Part shown: positions 16,270-25,056 of the stretch, in pieces
How positions within the stretch are numbered: position 1 is the stretch's first letter
Layout of the letters: every line of letters begins with the position of its first letter
Source of the DNA: Arminella tubonensis
Lineage (GTDB): Bacteria > Pseudomonadota > Alphaproteobacteria > Rhizobiales > Rhizobiaceae
NCBI RefSeq assembly: GCF_003240585.1
Contig: NZ_PCDP01000019.1
Coordinates: 1-64,000 of the forward strand
DNA: 64,000 nt
Reading direction: 5' to 3'
The notes under the pieces: generated by a model
What the model was told of the DNA's origin: nothing
Seen by the model: only the letters and a program-made list of their open reading frames with translations
Databases searched by the model: none
Program-made: the position numbers and the translations under genes

Positions 16270-17532
16270 ATGAAAAGACTTTTGACTGCCGCATTGTTCG
16301 CCGCCCTGATGTCCGGCACTGCATTTGCCGACACAACGATCAAGCTGGTGGAAGTGATCACCAGCCCGGAGCGAACCGAGACCCTGAAATCGATCGTCGG
16401 CAAATTCGAAGCCGCCAATCCCGGCACGAAGGTGGAAATCACCTCCCTGCCCTGGAACGAAGCCTTCCAGAAATTCGCAACCATGGTGTCTGCGGGTGAA
16501 ATTCCCGACGTCGTCGAGATGCCCGATACATGGCTTTCGCTCTATGCCAATAACGGAATGCTTGAAAGCCTCGAGCCCTATATCGCCAAGTGGCAATACA
16601 CGTCAGGCCTGACCGACCGTGCCCTCGAGCTCGGCCGCTATGTCAACAACACCGCCTACATGCTGCCCTACGGGTTCTATCTCCGCGCGCTGTTCTACAA
16701 CAAGAAGCTCCTCGCCGAAGCAGGCGTCACCGAGCCTCCAAAGACGATGGACGAGTTCGTTTCTGACTCGGAGAAGGTATCGAAGATCCAGGGCAAATAC
16801 GGCTACTGCATGCGTGGCGGACCGGGCGGCCTCAACGGCTGGATGATCTTCGCTGCCTCGATGGCCGGCTCGAACACGTATTTCAACGACGACGGCACGT
16901 CGACGATGAACAGCCCGGGCTGGGGCAAGGGCATCTCCTGGATGGTCGACCTCTATAAGAAGGGCCTGGCGCCGAAGGATAGCGTCAACTGGGGTTTCAA
17001 CGAAGTTGTCGCCGGCTTCTACAGCGGCACCTGCGCCTTCCTCGACCAGGATCCGGATGCGCTTATCGCCATCGCCGACCGCATGAAGCCGGAAGACTTC
17101 GGCGTCACACCTCTCCCGAAGGGCCCGGATGGCAAATCTTTCCCGACCATCGGTTACGCCGGTTGGTCGATGATGACGGCCAGCCAGAACAAGGACCTGT
17201 CCTGGAAGCTGATCGCGACGCTTGAGGGCCCGGAGGGCAATGTCGAGTGGAACAAGAAGATCGGCGCATTGCCGATCCATAAGGCGGCTGAAAAGGACCC
17301 GTTCTATGCGGGCGACCAGTTCAAAGGTTGGTTCGAAGAGCTTGCCGACAAGAACGTCGTCCCGACTGTCATGCCGACCTATCTCGAGGAGTTCGCCTAC
17401 TTCAAGGATTCGCTTGCTATCAAGACCAGCGAGCAGGCGCTGCTTGGCGACATTTCGCCGGAGGACCTGTCCAACCAGTGGGCGGATTACCTGACAAAGG
17501 CCCAGCAGAAATTTCTCGCGACCAAAAAATAA
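16270..17532 (+). CDS. Sugar ABC transporter, family 1 solute-binding protein
   Basis: The 420-residue protein has a signal peptide (MKRLLTAALFAALMSGTAFA) and the family 1 extracellular binding fold, including ERTETLKSIVGKFEAANPGTKVEI, the VVEMPDTW strand and YGFYLRALFYNKKLLAEAGV. The family binds mono- and oligosaccharides or polyols in the periplasm. AAAAGGGGGAA precedes the ATG. It is the first transport gene after the PLP enzyme, and a stem-loop follows it, which would favour high SBP expression. Confidence 0.9.
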   Translation: MKRLLTAALFAALMSGTAFADTTIKLVEVITSPERTETLKSIVGKFEAANPGTKVEITSLPWNEAFQKFATMVSAGEIPDVVEMPDTWLSLYANNGMLESLEPYIAKWQYTSGLTDRALELGRYVNNTAYMLPYGFYLRALFYNKKLLAEAGVTEPPKTMDEFVSDSEKVSKIQGKYGYCMRGGPGGLNGWMIFAASMAGSNTYFNDDGTSTMNSPGWGKGISWMVDLYKKGLAPKDSVNWGFNEVVAGFYSGTCAFLDQDPDALIAIADRMKPEDFGVTPLPKGPDGKSFPTIGYAGWSMMTASQNKDLSWKLIATLEGPEGNVEWNKKIGALPIHKAAEKDPFYAGDQFKGWFEELADKNVVPTVMPTYLEEFAYFKDSLAIKTSEQALLGDISPEDLSNQWADYLTKAQQKFLATKK

Positions 17533-17550
17533 TCTGGGCCTGACAAACAT

Positions 17551-17576
17551 GCCGGAGCGAAGAAATTCGCTTCGGC
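17551..17576 (+). terminator. Intercistronic stem-loop after the binding-protein gene
   Basis: GCCGGAGCGAA (17551-17561), a GAAA tetraloop and TTCGCTTCGGC (17566-17576) pair with one G-T wobble. It has no T-run, so it is more likely an mRNA-stabilising or attenuating hairpin than a full terminator. Confidence 0.55.
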
Positions 17577-17667
17577 ACCGGCGGCAACAACGCCAGCAAG
17601 ACCTCCATTCCATGAATTGGCCGGCATGCTCCAGGGCAGATGCCGGCAAACGGGAAACACCTGCCTG

Positions 17668-18603
17668 ATGACGATTTCCGCCGTCCCGATCGATCCGCGA
17701 CCCGTCAGGAGACCCCTGAGGAAGCGGATCGCCATTGCGACCGAGGCCTATCTGTATAGCGCCCCAACCTTGATCCTGATCGTGGCCGTCATGCTTGTGC
17801 CACTCGTCCTTGGCATCTCTTATGCCTTCCGCGACATTCAGCTTCTGAAGCCGTTCTCCGGCGGTTATGTCGGCCTTGAACACTTTCGGGAGCTTGCCAA
17901 GGACAAGGCATTTTACGGAGCGCTTAAAAACACACTGTGGTGGACCGGCGCGTCTGTCTTCCTGCAATTTATCTTCGGACTGATTCTGGCTCTGCTGCTC
18001 GACAAGCCTTTTTGGGGGCGAGGCGTCGTCCAGGCATTGGTCTTCCTGCCCTGGGCGGTACCGACATTCCTGACCGGCCTCAACTGGGCGTGGCTTTTCA
18101 ACCCCGTCATCGGACCCATTCCCCATTGGCTTTATGCTCTCGGTTTAATGGACCAGCCGGACAATATCCTGTCCAGTCCCTACTATGCGATGTGGGGTCC
18201 GATCATCGCCAATGTCTGGTGGGGCATCCCGTTTTTCGCGATCACCCTGCTCGCCGCATTGCAGGCCATTCCGCGCGACCTCTACGAGGCCGCAGCGATC
18301 GATGGCGCCGGCGGTTTTCAGCGCTTTCGCTCCATCACCCTGCCCTTCCTGGCCCCCACAATCGCCATCACAGTCCTGTTGCGGACGGTCTGGATTGCCA
18401 ATTTTGCCGATTTGATCGTCGTCATGACCAATGGCGGTCCCGCCGACCGGACGCAGATCGTCGCAAGCTATATCTTCACCCAGGCTTTCAAGCGGCTGGA
18501 CTTCGGCTACGCGTCCGCAATCGCCCTCGTGCTGCTCGTCTTGCTGATGATTTATTCAATGCTTGTCGTGTTGTTGCGCCAGACGCTGCTGAACAAGGAT
18601 TGA
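17668..18603 (+). CDS. Sugar ABC transporter permease 1 (MalF type)
   Basis: The 311-residue protein has six hydrophobic segments (first at about 29-51, TLILIVAVMLVPLVLGISYAF) and the EAA-loop motif EAAAIDGAGGFQRFRSITLPFL near residue 210. That loop docks to the ATPase. ATG 17668 was chosen over 17617 because it opens a typical short cytoplasmic tail. The second permease starts 4 bases after the stop. Confidence 0.88.
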   Translation: MTISAVPIDPRPVRRPLRKRIAIATEAYLYSAPTLILIVAVMLVPLVLGISYAFRDIQLLKPFSGGYVGLEHFRELAKDKAFYGALKNTLWWTGASVFLQFIFGLILALLLDKPFWGRGVVQALVFLPWAVPTFLTGLNWAWLFNPVIGPIPHWLYALGLMDQPDNILSSPYYAMWGPIIANVWWGIPFFAITLLAALQAIPRDLYEAAAIDGAGGFQRFRSITLPFLAPTIAITVLLRTVWIANFADLIVVMTNGGPADRTQIVASYIFTQAFKRLDFGYASAIALVLLVLLMIYSMLVVLLRQTLLNKD

Positions 18604-18607
18604 CGCA

Positions 18608-19441
18608 ATGAGAGCCAAACCCGTCCTCCTCACAGTTGCCCATCGGCTTGCAATCCTCGCCTATGTCGTCTTCGCCCTTTTTCCGCTGTTCTGGCTGCTG
18701 AAGGTCTCGCTGACACCAAATGACCTCCTTTATACCGAAGGCGTGCGGATGTGGCCGTCGCGGATCACCTTCGATCATTTCGCTTTCGTACTGAAGCACA
18801 GCGACTTTCCGATCTTCTTCCGCAACAGCCTGATCGTTGCCGGCTCCACGTCGGTCGTGGTGACGATCCTGGCATCGCTGTCGGGCTATGCTCTTTCGCG
18901 CTTCACGTTCAAGGGGAAATACTGGATCGTCGGGCTGATGCTGCTGACGCAGATGTTTCCGCTTGTCATGCTGGTTGCGCCGATTTTCAAGATCCTGTCG
19001 CCGCTCGGCTTGACCAACAGCCTTACGGGGCTGGTCATCGTCTACACGGCCTTCAACCTGCCTTTCGCGACATTCCTGATGCAATCCTTCTTCGACGGCA
19101 TTCCCAAGGACCTGGAAGAGGCCGCCATGATCGACGGCGCAACCCAGTTCATCGCCTTCCGCCAGATCATCCTGCCGTTGACCTTGCCCGGCATCGCAGC
19201 AACGCTCGGCTTCGTCTTTACCGCCGCCTGGAGCGAACTGCTCTTTGCGTTGATGCTGATTTCCAGCAATTCGGCATCGACCTTCCCGGTCGGCCTTTTG
19301 ACCTTCGTATCGAAATTCTCCGTCGACTTCGGACAGATGATGGCCGCGGGCGTCCTAGCGCTGATCCCGGCCTGCATCTTCTTCCTGCTCATCCAACGCT
19401 ATCTCGTTCAGGGCCTGACGGCCGGCGCGGTCAAAGGTTAG
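18608..19441 (+). CDS. Sugar ABC transporter permease 2 (MalG type)
   Basis: The 277-residue protein has six membrane segments and the MalG-type ending. Its EAA loop reads EEAAMIDGATQFIAFRQIILPLTLPG (about 175-200). It forms the heterodimeric channel with the preceding permease. The ATPase gene starts 4 bases later. Confidence 0.9.
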   Translation: MRAKPVLLTVAHRLAILAYVVFALFPLFWLLKVSLTPNDLLYTEGVRMWPSRITFDHFAFVLKHSDFPIFFRNSLIVAGSTSVVVTILASLSGYALSRFTFKGKYWIVGLMLLTQMFPLVMLVAPIFKILSPLGLTNSLTGLVIVYTAFNLPFATFLMQSFFDGIPKDLEEAAMIDGATQFIAFRQIILPLTLPGIAATLGFVFTAAWSELLFALMLISSNSASTFPVGLLTFVSKFSVDFGQMMAAGVLALIPACIFFLLIQRYLVQGLTAGAVKG

Positions 19442-19445
19442 AAAA

Positions 19446-20516
19446 ATGGCATCCATCGATATCCGCAACATCCAGAAATCCTACGGCAAGGTCCCCGTGC
19501 TGCACGGCGTCGACCTCGAGATCAAAGACGGCGAGTTCGTCGTGCTGGTCGGGCCGTCGGGATGCGGAAAATCGACGCTGCTGCGGATGATCGCCGGGCT
19601 CGAGGACGTCACCTCGGGCGAAATCCGGATCGCCGGAAATCGCGTCAACGACCTCGCCCCCAAGGATCGCGACATCGCCATGGTGTTCCAGTCCTATGCG
19701 CTCTATCCGCATATGAGCGTTGCCGACAATATGAGCTACAGCCTCCGCCTGAAGAAGACGCCGCGCGAGCGCATTGCCTCCGTCATCGCCGGCGCCGCCG
19801 CCAAACTTGGTCTCGGTCCATTGATGGAGAGGCGCCCCAAGGCATTGTCCGGCGGACAGCGCCAGCGCGTCGCCATGGGCCGCGCCATCGTGCGTGAACC
19901 AAAGGCCTTTCTCTTCGACGAGCCGCTCTCCAACCTCGATGCCCGACTTCGCGAGCAAATGCGCGCCGAGATCAAGAAGCTGCACGCGGATCTGAAGGCC
20001 ACGTCCATCTATGTCACCCACGACCAGATCGAGGCAATGACGCTGGCCGACAGGATCGTTGCCATGCATGCGGGCATCGTCCAGCAGGTCGGCAGCCCGC
20101 TCGAGCTATACGACCGCCCTGCCAATCTCTTCGTGGCGGGCTTCATCGGTTCTCCAGGCATGAATTTTCTGGAGGCTACCTACGAGCTGTCGGGCGACAA
20201 CGCCGGCATCAGGCTGAAAGATGGAACGCTCGTCGCGCTCGCAGAGCCGGCGCCACTGGCGAACGGGTCGGCCGTGACGCTTGGCATCAGGCCAGAGCAT
20301 GTCGTGATGACCGAGGATGGAAGCGGCATGGCCGCCAATCTCGAATTGATCGAGCCGACCGGTTTTGGCATCATCCTGCATTTGAGCCTTCATGGCCTGC
20401 CGTTCAAGATATTCACGCTCGATCGGGAGGCGCTCAAAGTCGCGTCATCCGTCCTGGTTTCCTTTCCGCAGCAATACCTGCATATCTTCGACGAGAGCGG
20501 CAACCGGGCCGGTTAG
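19446..20516 (+). CDS. Sugar ABC transporter ATPase (MalK/UgpC type)
   Basis: The 356-residue protein has Walker A GPSGCGKST (about 37-45), the Q-loop MVFQSYALYPHMSV, the signature LSGGQRQRVAMGRA, Walker B FLFDEPLSNLDA and the switch His in YVTHDQIEAM. A C-terminal TOBE/MOI-type beta domain (about 240-356) with IRPEHVVM is present, as in the carbohydrate-uptake-1 subfamily. It closes the operon; the convergent lactonase gene ends 15 bases away. Confidence 0.92.
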   Translation: MASIDIRNIQKSYGKVPVLHGVDLEIKDGEFVVLVGPSGCGKSTLLRMIAGLEDVTSGEIRIAGNRVNDLAPKDRDIAMVFQSYALYPHMSVADNMSYSLRLKKTPRERIASVIAGAAAKLGLGPLMERRPKALSGGQRQRVAMGRAIVREPKAFLFDEPLSNLDARLREQMRAEIKKLHADLKATSIYVTHDQIEAMTLADRIVAMHAGIVQQVGSPLELYDRPANLFVAGFIGSPGMNFLEATYELSGDNAGIRLKDGTLVALAEPAPLANGSAVTLGIRPEHVVMTEDGSGMAANLELIEPTGFGIILHLSLHGLPFKIFTLDREALKVASSVLVSFPQQYLHIFDESGNRAG

Positions 20517-20531
20517 GCATCGGAACGTCGA

Positions 20532-21626
20532 TCAGCGGACGATGCGCACGCACATCGGGGTGCCGATCTCTATTGTGACTTCGGTGTCCATCAGCGCCCC
20601 GGTCTGGGCATCTCGTTCGAAAATCGAAATGCGGTCGCTGTTCTGATTGGCGCAGAAGAGGTGCCGGCCCGAGGGCGTGAGCGCCAGATTGCGCGGCGTG
20701 GCGCCGCCGCAGGGAAAGAAGCCGACTTGCGACAGCTTGCCGCTGGCGGGGTCCGTCTCAAAGACAACGATGCTGTCATGACCGCGATTGGAGCCATAGA
20801 GGAAGCGGCCATCCGGCGAGATCTGGATGTCGGCGCAATGGTTTTCCTCAAGGTTCTCCTCAGGCACGGCCGGCTGTGCGTCGATGGCCGTCAGCTTGCC
20901 CGTATGACTATCGATGGCGAAGCTTGAGATCGTCGAATTCAGCTCGTTCATGACGAAGAGGAATTCTCCGTTCGGATGGACCGCGATATGGCGAGGTCCG
21001 GCGCCCGGCGCGGTCTTCGTCAAGGCCAGCGCCTGCAGCGCGCCACCTTCGCTCAGCCGATAGGACACCAGGCTATCGGTGCCAAGGTCCGCGACGACAA
21101 CGATCCCGCCGGCCAGTTCGGCGACGCTGTGGGCGTGGCTGCGCTCCTGCCGGCTTTCATTCGGGCCGGTGCCTTCATGGGCAACACTGGTGATCGGCGG
21201 CGCCAACCCGCCGTCGTCGCGGATGCTATAGACCACGACTGCCTGGTCCGGGCCGCCGCTGCCCATGCCGTAGTTGGCGACTATAAGCTTGCGGTTGTCA
21301 CGCGTCACGGCGTTGTGCGCAGTTATGCTGCCGAGCGTCGGCTGCATGTTGAGATAGGTCAATGTCCCCGCCTCGCGATCGAAGCGGAACGCGCTGACGA
21401 GACCTTCCTTCCAACCATAAATCTCCGAATTGGCGTAGATATGTGTGCCGCCCGCGTCGACGGACAGGAAGGTCGGGTTTTCAATTTCCGGCGCCACGTC
21501 CAGCTTTTGGACCTCGAGCGTTTCCTCGTCGAAGCTATAGGCGGCAAGGCCATTGCCACGCGCGCCCTGGAAGTAGGGTGCTTCGCGATTGAGCGTTCCG
21601 ACGAAGGCGATATATTGAGAACCCAT
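20532..21626 (-). CDS. Lactonase family beta-propeller protein
   Basis: The 364-residue protein is built of repeated propeller blades (VSYRLSEGGALQAL, HIAVHPNGEFLFVMNELNSTISSFAID, DIQISPDGRFLYGSNRGHDSIVVFE, NLALTPSGRHLFCANQNSDRISIFE). It matches the YbhE/6-phosphogluconolactonase-like lactonase family, cytosolic since no signal peptide is seen. GGAGG stands 6 bases before ATG 21626; an upstream ATG at 21638 would place that site inside the gene. It converges on the sugar importer and may hydrolyse a lactone made from its substrate. Confidence 0.85.
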   Translation of the reverse strand: MGSQYIAFVGTLNREAPYFQGARGNGLAAYSFDEETLEVQKLDVAPEIENPTFLSVDAGGTHIYANSEIYGWKEGLVSAFRFDREAGTLTYLNMQPTLGSITAHNAVTRDNRKLIVANYGMGSGGPDQAVVVYSIRDDGGLAPPITSVAHEGTGPNESRQERSHAHSVAELAGGIVVVADLGTDSLVSYRLSEGGALQALALTKTAPGAGPRHIAVHPNGEFLFVMNELNSTISSFAIDSHTGKLTAIDAQPAVPEENLEENHCADIQISPDGRFLYGSNRGHDSIVVFETDPASGKLSQVGFFPCGGATPRNLALTPSGRHLFCANQNSDRISIFERDAQTGALMDTEVTIEIGTPMCVRIVR

Positions 21627-21758
21627 GCTTTCCTCCAATAGATGCAGTCGAATTCCAAGAGCAATCTTAAATTGCGTAAGCGTCTTCCACGGTTGCGGTA
21701 TAGACTTCGGTAAACGAAGAGGCTAGCGCCTTCTGTCAGGACTTGCAAAAGCGATCCA

Positions 21759-21781
21759 TATGTGAAAATATTCTTCACATA
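21759..21781. promoter_or_regulatory. Palindromic operator TATGTGAA-N7-TTCACATA
   Basis: The 8-bp arms (21759-21766 and 21774-21781) are perfect and lie between the divergent lactonase and CoA-transferase genes. A TTGCAA box 17 bases before AAATAT (from 21743) overlaps it on the plus strand. The cognate regulator is not encoded next to it. Confidence 0.5.
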
Positions 21782-21861
21782 AGAAGAGTTGAGCGAGGCG
21801 TGGTGCCTCCGGAAGTCCACCTTTTGCCCCGGCTTGGCAAGACGACGGGAGGTGCGTGTCG

Positions 21862-23022
21862 ATGAGTGTGGGTCGTGATTTGCCGCTGGCCGGCCTCGTT
21901 GTTGTTGACATGAGCCAGTTCCTTTCCGGTCCCTATTGCACCCTGCGCCTGATGGACCTCGGCGCGCGGGTCATCAAGATCGAACGACCGGATGGTGGCG
22001 ATCTCTCACGCGGGCTTTATCTCAGCGATGGCGAAAGCGGCGATTCGACCATCTTTCACGCCATCAACCGATCGAAGGAGAGCCTGGCGATCGATTTGAA
22101 GAGCGAACGCGACATGCGGGCGCTGAAGACCTTGATCGCCAAGGCCGACGTGCTCGTCCAGAACTTTCGCCCCGGCGTGATCGAGCGGCTGGGCCTCGAC
22201 TACCAAGCCGTGCAGGCGGTCAACCCGCGCCTCGTCTATTGCTCGATCAGCGGCTATGGCGCCGAAGGCCCATGGGTCAAGCGTCCGGGCCAGGATCTCC
22301 TGGCCCAGGCGCGCTCCGGCGTCATGTGGCTGAACGGCGACGAGGGCCAGGGGCCGGTGCCGTTCGGGCTGGCGATCGGCGACATGCTTGCCGGCGCCGA
22401 TGCGGCACAGGGCATCCTGGCCGCATTGGTGCGCAGAGGCATGACCGGCAAGGGCAGCCTGGTGGAAACCAGCTTGTTCGAGGCGCTGATCGATTTCCAG
22501 GTCGAAGTTCTGACGGTCCATATGAACAGCGGCCACAAGCTGCCGAAGCGCTCCTCGGTTCAGGGCGCGCACGCTTACCTCTCGGCACCCTATGGGGTCT
22601 ATCAGGCGACCGATGGCTTCATCGCAATCGCAATGACGCCAATTCCCAAACTCGCGGAGCTTCTGGACATGCCAGAGCTTGCGCCCTATCGCGACGATCC
22701 GACAACATGGCTCACGGCGCGCGACGAGATCAAGGCGTTGATCGCCGGTCGCATCGCGGCCGGGACTGTCGATCGATGGCTGGCCATTCTCGAGCCTGCT
22801 GACATCTGGTGCGCTCGCGTCCTGAACTGGAATGAGCTATTGGCCAGCGAAGCGTTCCAGGTCCTCGACATGCTGCAAACGGTAAAGCGCGAAGACGGCG
22901 TCTCGATCACCACGACGCGTTCGCCCGTCCGCATCAACGGGGCACGCGCAAAATTCGATCGGGCAGCGCCGCGCGTCGGCGAACACAATGACGCGATCTG
23001 GAAAGAGTTCGGACTGGACTAG
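21862..23022 (+). CDS. CaiB/BaiF family (class III) CoA-transferase
   Basis: The 386-residue protein has the family N-terminus (LAGLVVVDMSQFLSGPYCTLRLMDLGARVIKIERP), the NRSKESLAIDLKSE region and the catalytic Asp in RPGQDLLAQARSG that carries the CoA acyl anhydride. It transfers CoA between carboxylic acids. ATG 21862 has GGAGG 9 bases upstream; the GTG at 21856 would be too close. It heads an operon with a ribose-type importer, an unusual pairing, so its substrate may be an acid derived from the imported molecule. Confidence 0.85.
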   Translation: MSVGRDLPLAGLVVVDMSQFLSGPYCTLRLMDLGARVIKIERPDGGDLSRGLYLSDGESGDSTIFHAINRSKESLAIDLKSERDMRALKTLIAKADVLVQNFRPGVIERLGLDYQAVQAVNPRLVYCSISGYGAEGPWVKRPGQDLLAQARSGVMWLNGDEGQGPVPFGLAIGDMLAGADAAQGILAALVRRGMTGKGSLVETSLFEALIDFQVEVLTVHMNSGHKLPKRSSVQGAHAYLSAPYGVYQATDGFIAIAMTPIPKLAELLDMPELAPYRDDPTTWLTARDEIKALIAGRIAAGTVDRWLAILEPADIWCARVLNWNELLASEAFQVLDMLQTVKREDGVSITTTRSPVRINGARAKFDRAAPRVGEHNDAIWKEFGLD

Positions 23023-23072
23023 CGTGCCGGCCCGGGAGAGGGGCTGGATCAACAAGGTGGAGGAGAACCAAC

Positions 23073-24260
23073 ATGAGGAAAACAATGGGTGGCCTTGTGG
23101 CCGCGGCGGCAATGCTGTCGGTGACGACGCATGTCTATGCGCAGGATGTGACAGCCGTCGTCAAAGGCCTGCCGGACCTGCTGAAAGCGCAATATGACGG
23201 CGCGCCGCAGAAGGTGCTGCCATCGGCATGGGACAACTGGACGCCGCCGCCAAAGCCCTGGAAATGGTGCCACTCGGAATCCTACCAGGGCAATCCGTGG
23301 CGCGTCACCGTCACCAAGGAACTGAAGCGCCTCGTCGACGGCCTGATCGCCGACGGTACGGTTTCAAGCTTCGAAGTCTCCGATTCCAACAACGATGTCA
23401 GCCAGCAGATCAATCAGATCCGCGCCTTCATCGACAAGAAATGCTCGATCATCACCTCGATCCCCGGCTCGGCGACCGCGCTGGACGATGCGATCGCGGC
23501 TGCGGCCAAGGCGGGTATTCCGTTCATCACCGCCGCCGGCTCGGTCACCAGCCCGAACGCGATCAATGTCGATTCCAACTATGCCCGCTGGGGCTACGAC
23601 ATGATGACCGCGATCAACAAGTCGCTGCCGAGCGGCGGCAGCGTGTTGATGGTCGAAGGCATCGCCGGCCACCCGATCGTCGCGCAGGAACGCAAGGGCG
23701 GCGACAAGGCGCTGGCCGAAGACAAGGGCCTCAAGGTGTCGCGCAGCGTCAACGGCAACTGGACGGCCAACGTTACCAAGACGGTCGTGCTGCAGGCGAT
23801 CGCCACCAATCCGGCGAAGATTGATGCTGTATGGTCGACGGGAAGCGAGAGCCGCGTCATCGCCGAGGCTTTTGCCCAGGCCGGCCGCCCGGCCCCGCTG
23901 ATCACCGGCTCGCTCACCGGCGACGCGCTCGGCTACTGGAAGGCCAATCCGGACAAGTACCGCTTCGAGGGCCATGCTCTCCTGCCGCACTGGACGGCCC
24001 AGACCTTGTTCCGGGTCGGAGCCCGCATGCTCGACGGCCAGAAGCCGAAGCTCAACACGCTGATGATCGCGATCCCGGCCGTGCATGAAGCCGACCTCGG
24101 AAAATGGTACAAGGACTGCATGACGCCGGACGCGGTTTCCATCTTCCCGGTTCCGCCGACCGATCCGATGCCTGAAGACCTGCTGGACGCCTATTTCGCG
24201 GGCGCCAAGCCGACCATCGGCTGGGATTATTCGAAGACGCCGGACGCTTGCGCCAAGTGA
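23073..24260 (+). CDS. Ribose-type ABC transporter substrate-binding protein
   Basis: The 395-residue protein has a signal peptide to VYAQ (about residue 24) and a type I periplasmic fold. It shows VTVTKELKRLVDGLIADGTVSSFEVSDSNNDVSQQINQIRAFIDKKCSIITSIP and the inner strand AAAKAGIPFITAAGSV typical of RbsB-like proteins. An insert near the N-terminus (LPSAWDNWTPPPKPWKWCHS) makes it longer than RbsB. Ligand unknown. A perfect hairpin follows the stop. Confidence 0.85.
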   Translation: MRKTMGGLVAAAAMLSVTTHVYAQDVTAVVKGLPDLLKAQYDGAPQKVLPSAWDNWTPPPKPWKWCHSESYQGNPWRVTVTKELKRLVDGLIADGTVSSFEVSDSNNDVSQQINQIRAFIDKKCSIITSIPGSATALDDAIAAAAKAGIPFITAAGSVTSPNAINVDSNYARWGYDMMTAINKSLPSGGSVLMVEGIAGHPIVAQERKGGDKALAEDKGLKVSRSVNGNWTANVTKTVVLQAIATNPAKIDAVWSTGSESRVIAEAFAQAGRPAPLITGSLTGDALGYWKANPDKYRFEGHALLPHWTAQTLFRVGARMLDGQKPKLNTLMIAIPAVHEADLGKWYKDCMTPDAVSIFPVPPTDPMPEDLLDAYFAGAKPTIGWDYSKTPDACAK

Positions 24261-24268
24261 CCGAACCA

Positions 24269-24304
24269 GGATCGCAGCTCCCGTTCGGGCTGCGATCCGT
24301 TCTT
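24269..24304 (+). terminator. Stem-loop terminator/attenuator after the binding-protein gene
   Basis: GGATCGCAGC (24269-24278) pairs perfectly with GCTGCGATCC (24289-24298) over a 10-base loop. TTCTTTT follows from 24300. It would lower transcription of the ATPase and permease genes relative to the binding protein. Confidence 0.65.
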
Positions 24305-24318
24305 TTCAAGAGTGATCA

Positions 24319-25056
24319 ATGCTTGAAGTAGAAGATGTTTCCAAGCGATACGGAGAGACGGTTGCTCTGTCAGGCGCCACCATCTCCTTTCGCGCCGGCA
24401 CGGTGCATACAATCCTTGGCGAAAACGGTTCGGGAAAAAGCACGCTGGTGAAACTGCTGTCAGGCATCGTCCAGCCGGACGGCGGCCTGATCAAGCTGGA
24501 TGGCAAGCCGTTCTCCGGCCGCAGCCCGGCCGATTTTCAGGCGGCAGGCTTTGCCACGGTGTTCCAGGAGGTGCTGATTGCACCTGACCGATCGGTGACT
24601 GACAATATCCTCCTTGGGCTCGACGGCTTGATCAAGCGCCGGATCGCGCGCGACCGGCGTCGCGAGACGGCCGCCGCAGCACTCGGTCGTTTTGCCATCA
24701 CCGACGTGCCGCTGGATGCGCCGGCCGGCTCTCTGCCGCTCGCAGCTCAGCAACTGATCGTGCTGGCCCGCGCCGTGGTACGCCGCCCGCGCATCCTCGT
24801 CCTCGACGAGGTCACCGCGGCGCTCGACTATGCCGACCGCGAGTCCGTCTTCACATTGATGCGGCAGCTCGCCGGCGAAGGATCGCTTCTGCTGTTCATC
24901 ACACACCGCATGGACGAGGTCATGGCACTGTCCGACCGCATTTCGGTCCTGCGCGCCGGCCAGGTCGTCAGAACCGAGGACTGTGGTGGCTCGACTGCGA
25001 CGGAGCTTTTGAAGGCGATGGCGCCGCAGACCGCCGCGGAGCTGCTTCATGTCTGA
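24319..25056 (+). CDS. ABC ATPase, N-terminal half of a split RbsA-type protein
   Basis: The 245-residue protein equals the first nucleotide-binding domain of RbsA-like ATPases. Walker A GENGSGKST (about 35-43) is intact. The signature normally LSxGQQQ reads LPLAAQQ, and Walker B is LVLDEVTAAL (V for P). The switch His is present (FITHRMDEV). RbsA proteins are normally one chain of about 500 residues with two such domains. Here the chain stops and the second domain begins in the next gene with an 8-bp overlap. Confidence 0.85.
   Translation: MLEVEDVSKRYGETVALSGATISFRAGTVHTILGENGSGKSTLVKLLSGIVQPDGGLIKLDGKPFSGRSPADFQAAGFATVFQEVLIAPDRSVTDNILLGLDGLIKRRIARDRRRETAAAALGRFAITDVPLDAPAGSLPLAAQQLIVLARAVVRRPRILVLDEVTAALDYADRESVFTLMRQLAGEGSLLLFITHRMDEVMALSDRISVLRAGQVVRTEDCGGSTATELLKAMAPQTAAELLHV

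Noticed and set aside
16603-18126. A 507-codon minus-strand frame opposite the sugar importer genes
   Set aside because: It is antisense to the binding protein and permease genes, which carry clear family motifs. Its translation is Arg/Gly/Asp-rich without any recognisable domain.
23364-24086. A 240-codon minus-strand frame opposite the ribose-type binding protein
   Set aside because: Antisense shadow; Arg/Asp/Gly-rich translation typical of high-GC reverse frames.
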